Shown one piece after another: positions 61,401 through 64,000 of a stretch of DNA of 64,000 nucleotides. The position numbers and the translations under genes are program-made. The stretch spans positions 1 through 64,000 of the forward strand of contig MPUH01000127.1 of NCBI GenBank assembly GCA_001970955.1. Reading direction: 5' to 3'. The notes under the pieces are model-generated. The model was not told the origin of the DNA and ran no database searches. It saw nothing but the letters and a program-made list of their open reading frames with translations. This DNA comes from Stentor coeruleus. Lineage: Eukaryota > Ciliophora > Heterotrichea > Heterotrichida > Stentoridae. How positions within the stretch are numbered: the first letter of the stretch is position 1; every line of letters starts with the position of its first letter.

Positions 61401-61603
61401 GTGCTAAATATGAGCAAAAAGAGGTGTCAGATTTTGGTTCGATGAATAAAAATAGTTATTCACAAGTATCACAAGGAAATAATTATGGGTCAAGTTCGAA
61501 TAAACTTGTTTCTCCTCAGTTGGCAACTAGTTTTAACAAACCTTATGAAGCAAAGCCTGTAAATACAAATGATGATGAAGATGATCCTTGGGCTAACATA
61601 TAG
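58496..61603 (+). CDS. DDX3: DEAD-box RNA helicase Ded1/DDX3-type with repetitive tail
   Basis: A 1035-residue helicase (1024 from ATG 58529). The core at about residues 80-450 has Q motif FGYQKPTPVQQYAIP, Walker A AQTGSGKT, PTRELSVQ, DEAD in ILDEADRMLDMGF, SAT, and HRIGRTGRIG, as in Ded1/DDX3/Vasa. It unwinds RNA in translation initiation or mRNP remodelling. The 550-residue tail is RGG/YGDRG low complexity, including an 18-bp tandem array at 60452-60667, and ends with DPW-type acidic motifs (DPWGE, DTWGQ, DPWKG, DPWGE, DPWAN). The tail is far longer than in yeast Ded1 and likely drives phase separation or RNA binding. TAG stop, no introns. Confidence 0.93.
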   Translation: MYKSIIPYNKKMEWNTGSREKGCTNWCLRDGRNGYIDPEVTNTVKKLFEETHMNGINFEKYFDIPISISDKEIPQMHEFSDCEVHPALLKNLKLFGYQKPTPVQQYAIPVSLLRRDLMACAQTGSGKTAAYLYPLVAKMLNDGPPPPVERSDARPLALMLAPTRELSVQIYEEALKFTNQTGIKVVVVYGGASTAQQQSNLARGADILIATPGRLIDFIEKGIINLYLTRYLILDEADRMLDMGFEPQIIKILTAIKKVDRETIMCSATFPTEIQQIAHKYLRDFVYLTVGRVGSTTENIVQQFHLVKSIEKQDFLLSLIPDLQGQILIFVEKKTSANDLSYFLTRQGIRCSCIHGDRVQFEREKALHDFKVKAINILIATDVASRGLDIPDVAYVIVYDLPTHIDNYVHRIGRTGRIGNTGMSITLVEDYPNAVHKDLLDLLVESHQKVPDWFIKLANGNNDIQPDCYSRPSANARGRGGAIGVSKGWGSDSQGYEENNFRGSRGRGGYGNNHYSSGYGDYSNRGGDFGNRGRGGYDKNWDDAGSSFQKTQINNGYQKYDYDNKDQYDFSKPQSDFGKPANDYSSRNFENHRSSRGSNEYSRYGNRGGGFNDRQNDYDKGYGNEFNKNPNDYGRGYHQSHAYGERDDYNNRGGFGDRGGYGDRGSYGDRGSYGDRGSYGDRGSYGDKGGYGDKGGYGDKGSYGDRGNFGDRGNFGERGSYGDRSRPYNNSRRGGYNNENSRGSYRGQRGSYNDSQPGYSSRGRGGEIKPSYGAWGDEQNDWGKDEQKPSENSYQNQGWDSDFGRKNDRSRGFGRGGYRRGDSDSQSGYGRGTDWQGGYSKGSSDRPNYGRGSYQQNNPIVPAVVPNSTNVEDYESDPWGETAKIEKPQNTETANDTWGQVENLEDDPWKGDKAFDKNFSKGYAEPAKKDIPNIENKGLNNKSAKNEQDFDPWGEVIEAEAKEGIKSESAKYEQKEVSDFGSMNKNSYSQVSQGNNYGSSSNKLVSPQLATSFNKPYEAKPVNTNDDEDDPWANI
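60452..60667. repeat. 18-bp tandem array coding for GDRGSY repeats
   Basis: About twelve copies of an 18-bp unit, consensus GGAGATAGAGGTAGTTAT, in frame in the helicase tail (GYGDRG, SYGDRG, GYGDKG, NFGDRG). Copies differ mainly at third positions and by Arg/Lys swap (GDKG), so the array grew by local unit duplication with some divergence. The copy number is probably variable between alleles. Confidence 0.9.
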
Positions 61604-62080
61604 TTGAATTAAAATTTATAGATTTTTACTTGAATTTCAATCTTAAGTACATATTTTATATGTTATTTGTGATAGAAAAGATATATTGTGATGTATCTAA
61701 GATTAATTATAGAAGTGTTGAAGATGTTGTTACTAAGCTGTAATTAAGTTATTATATATAAGATTTCATTAAAGCTTAATTTTTTGAAGAAAATGATAAT
61801 ATTAGGTTTTCTATTGATTGAAAGATAATTATTTAATAAATTTAGTTAAACTAAACTTTCTTATTTATTTAGATTTTTATTTCTTATGTTAGAGTAATGC
61901 ATTAAAAATATTGTTTATTGAATTTTAATAGATTATATTGAAAATCAAATATGAACTAGATTAAACTAGCTTCAATTTATCTAATATTTTTTTAGTTTTC
62001 CCACTACTAAATATTTTTTATAATAAAAACAGTTACACTAAATATAAAAAAAAATAAATGTTTAAATCTAATAAACTAAC
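61604..62080. other. Convergent intergenic region
   Basis: Spacer of 477 bases between two facing gene ends. G-over-C on the left, C-over-G on the right. No feature seen. Confidence 0.5.
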
Positions 62081-63391
62081 TTAGAAATAAAGCCAAACTC
62101 CAAAAACTATCAATAAATACGCACTTGATGAGTCTGTTGAAGCTAAAATTGCTGGGGCAAAGCTAATTTCCATTTTATCCATATCATGTATCGAATAGTA
62201 TCTGCTCATAAATGTTCCTCCTAAAAGCCAACATTCTTCATCAGAATCATAAACATCCATACGGCACCTTATATCATCCTCCTTTACCCACATATTACTC
62301 GGTTCTAATTTTAGTTTAACTCCATCATACTTGAAATATATAGAAGGCATATTATCCACATCAGTGCAATCACAATAAAGTTCATCAATAATAACCTCAC
62401 AATTATAATCATATTCACTAATCATGAAATCTATTATTTCATTATAATCCCTAGAGTCTGCATAAACTAAAGTTGTCCCACTATCAAAAACTACACATCT
62501 TGTGCTTGAAATTTTCCCATCATCTACATAAATTTCCATAAAATCATTTTGCCAATATGCATCATTAGTTATTGGTATTGTAACTAATATTTTCCCTGTT
62601 GTACTATATTTTTCAAGATCATAACCACCGATTTCTAGATTTGAAGCTGGATAACCTTCCATTTCTGTATCAACATCCAAATCATTTAAATAAAGTCCAA
62701 ATATTTTTTTGTCTATAATCCCTGATTCTTTTAAACTATCCATATACGTAGAATACCCATCACTTGCACCTTTAAGAGCGAAACCAATTACCCCATCACA
62801 ATGATCTTCTTCAAATCCACTATTCCAGGTTGAAACTACCAAATAAGATGGTGCGGCTATTTCATCGCCAATTTTCACTACATCCTTTGNCCTTCTTATT
62901 TGTTAAATAAATCAGGTTGAAACTACCAAATAAGATGGTGCGGCTATTTCATCGCCAATTTTCACTACATCCTTTGCAAGATAGCCAGAATATCCAGATC
63001 CATCTACATACTAAATATATTTTACATAACTTTTAATATCATCACCTAAATATTCATATGTTGATGAAGCAGATGGCTTGTATTGGACATCGAAATGTGC
63101 ACAATCTGAACAATCATTTTTTTCAACCCATAAATACTATTTATATATTACTGAACTCCCTGTATCTATGTATAAATCAAAAACCTTTGGAGGTGTTCCA
63201 ATTGAAAAATTTCCTGTAAAGTAGTTCTAGATAAAACTTACGATCTTATTCATTATGTCTGTCTCTTGGTTGATTCGGTTTTTCTTGTAACCATAGCTAT
63301 TTGGGGATAAGGCTACGTTCTTTTTAAGAGGAATATTTAAAGAACTTTCTCCAGGTATAGAGAGTAAGATTAGTACAAGAAAAAAATCCAT
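62081..63391 (-). CDS. Pepsin-type aspartic protease, three 15-nt introns
   Basis: An A1-family aspartic protease of 392 residues after splicing three 15-nt introns (63227-63241, 63137-63151, 63011-63025) and dropping the assembly duplication at 62890-62976. It has a signal peptide (MDFFLVLILLSIPGESS). The first active-site strand FDLYIDTGSS joins YLWVEK across intron 2; the second is VVFDSGTTLVYADS. The end ASTDSSSAYLLIVFGVWLYF looks like a GPI-anchor or C-terminal membrane signal, so the enzyme is probably tethered or lysosomal. Cathepsin-D-like in layout; propeptide is short. TAA stop. The frame is interrupted only by the artefact, not by real breaks. Confidence 0.9.
62826..62976. repeat. 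Duplicated 64-bp segment around N at 62890, inside protease gene
   Basis: Copies 62826-62889 and 62913-62976 are identical. Between them lie the N and 22 unrelated bases (62891-62912). The duplicate falls in coding sequence, and removing 62890-62976 restores a continuous frame. It is therefore an assembly artefact, not a gene feature. Confidence 0.88.
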
Positions 63392-64000
63392 TATAATTTT
63401 ATGATTTTAATTAGAAATACTAATGAAGAAGAAGAAATTTATATTATAGTTGGTTTAAGAGGGAATTTAATTAGATTAAATGCAGTTTATTTACTGGTTT
63501 GATTGCATGTTCCTGGTATATTCTTAGCTGAGGCACATGATACTCTGTTCAACCAAACAAATCATCAATACTTGGTACATTGCCTAGAATTTCGAAGAAA
63601 GAGTTAGAATCCATATATTAATAGTTTTTTTATATTCATTGTCTTAAATATAAAATATTTTTAGATTTTCTGAATGCGTGCATGATTTAAATTATATTAA
63701 CTTTTTACTAGACTATTTTTTTCATAATCGTACTAGATAATCATCAGTTGCAAAATAAATATAATTCTATAATGTATTTAATAACATAAACATAATTCTT
63801 TTATAAAAAAAACCCCTATTATCCTGATTATCATATTTTTTTTCAAATTTCTTTAACTCAAAATAAAATATGCTAATTTCTTTCTGCTATTATCTCTACA
63901 CTAAACATTAAAACAACTTTATCAAAATCTTCTTCTAACATATAAACTAATAAAATAAAATTTATAAACACTTCCTATACTAACGTTTTTCAAACGTTTG
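63392..64000. other. Right-edge intergenic region
   Basis: Sequence upstream of the protease gene. G-rich near 63400-63520, then AT-rich, with a C-rich and G-poor last 200 bases. This suggests that a plus-strand gene starts just beyond the window. No gene is visible inside it. Confidence 0.5.

Noticed and set aside
1-64000. tRNA, rRNA, snRNA genes, CRISPR arrays, insertion sequences and virus-like elements
   Set aside because: I looked for T-loop sequences (GGTTCGA type), U6-like boxes, regularly spaced repeats, terminal inverted repeats, and transposase, integrase or reverse transcriptase motifs, and saw none.

Overview
The window is one end of a ciliate macronuclear chromosome, most likely from the heterotrich Blepharisma or a close relative. 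Three signs support this. (1) The first 40 bases are C-rich telomere repeats of the CCCTAACA type. (2) Genes are cut by GT...AG introns of exactly 15 nt, and I place 20 of them. (3) TGA is read as tryptophan: it replaces a conserved Trp in the EIPR1-like WD40 protein, and a LITAF-like zinc domain is complete only if a TGA is read through. TAA and TAG are the stops. Stentor shares the tiny introns but uses the standard code, so Blepharisma fits better. The genome is AT-rich, dense with single-copy protein genes, and shows no mobile element, CRISPR or RNA gene that I can support.

Layout. 0-9.8 kb: PP2A catalytic subunit beside the telomere, mitochondrial uL24, an unknown basic protein, a SAXO-type microtubule protein, RBM25, NECAP, proteasome alpha-4 and EIPR1. 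9.9-19.4 kb: SHIPPO-repeat protein, LRRC56, a C2H2 zinc-finger protein, a LITAF-domain protein, Rictor and a zinc finger with a QALGGH helix. 20-30 kb: CCT2, a coiled-coil/zinc gene in two frames, alpha-SNAP, a small unknown, two tandem ZnT zinc transporters and a tiny RNASEK-like membrane protein. 30-40 kb: Pumilio, ankyrin-DHHC palmitoyltransferase, arrestin-fold protein, RanGAP, a PX/GTPase-like fusion, a frame-broken small gene and a PIH1 protein. 40-50 kb: a PHD-PZP chromatin protein, Rpb4, two unknowns, an RRM protein, a secreted granulin-domain protein and ribosomal eS19. 50-64 kb: an ARID-like/JmjC protein lacking its metal ligands, an Alba protein, SF-assemblin, a small membrane protein, a 2-phosphoglycerate-kinase-like P-loop protein, a Ded1/DDX3 helicase with a repetitive tail, and an aspartic protease.

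The genes are mainly housekeeping (translation, proteolysis, folding, trafficking, TORC2 signalling, chromatin) plus a ciliary set (SAXO, SHIPPO, LRRC56, PIH1, SF-assemblin). They are not operons. Each gene has its own flanks, and those flanks show a clear composition rule: on the coding strand the 5' flank is C-rich and G-poor, the 3' flank G-rich and C-poor, with the skew flipping between genes.

Seven single-N joins (13837, 14030, 19660, 20406, 25521, 34269, 62890) are each flanked by near-identical repeats. They look like unmerged contig overlaps, some with allelic differences. Several genes seem frame-broken (3.1-3.6, 11.0, 23.4, 38.6 kb), which may be assembly error or real decay.
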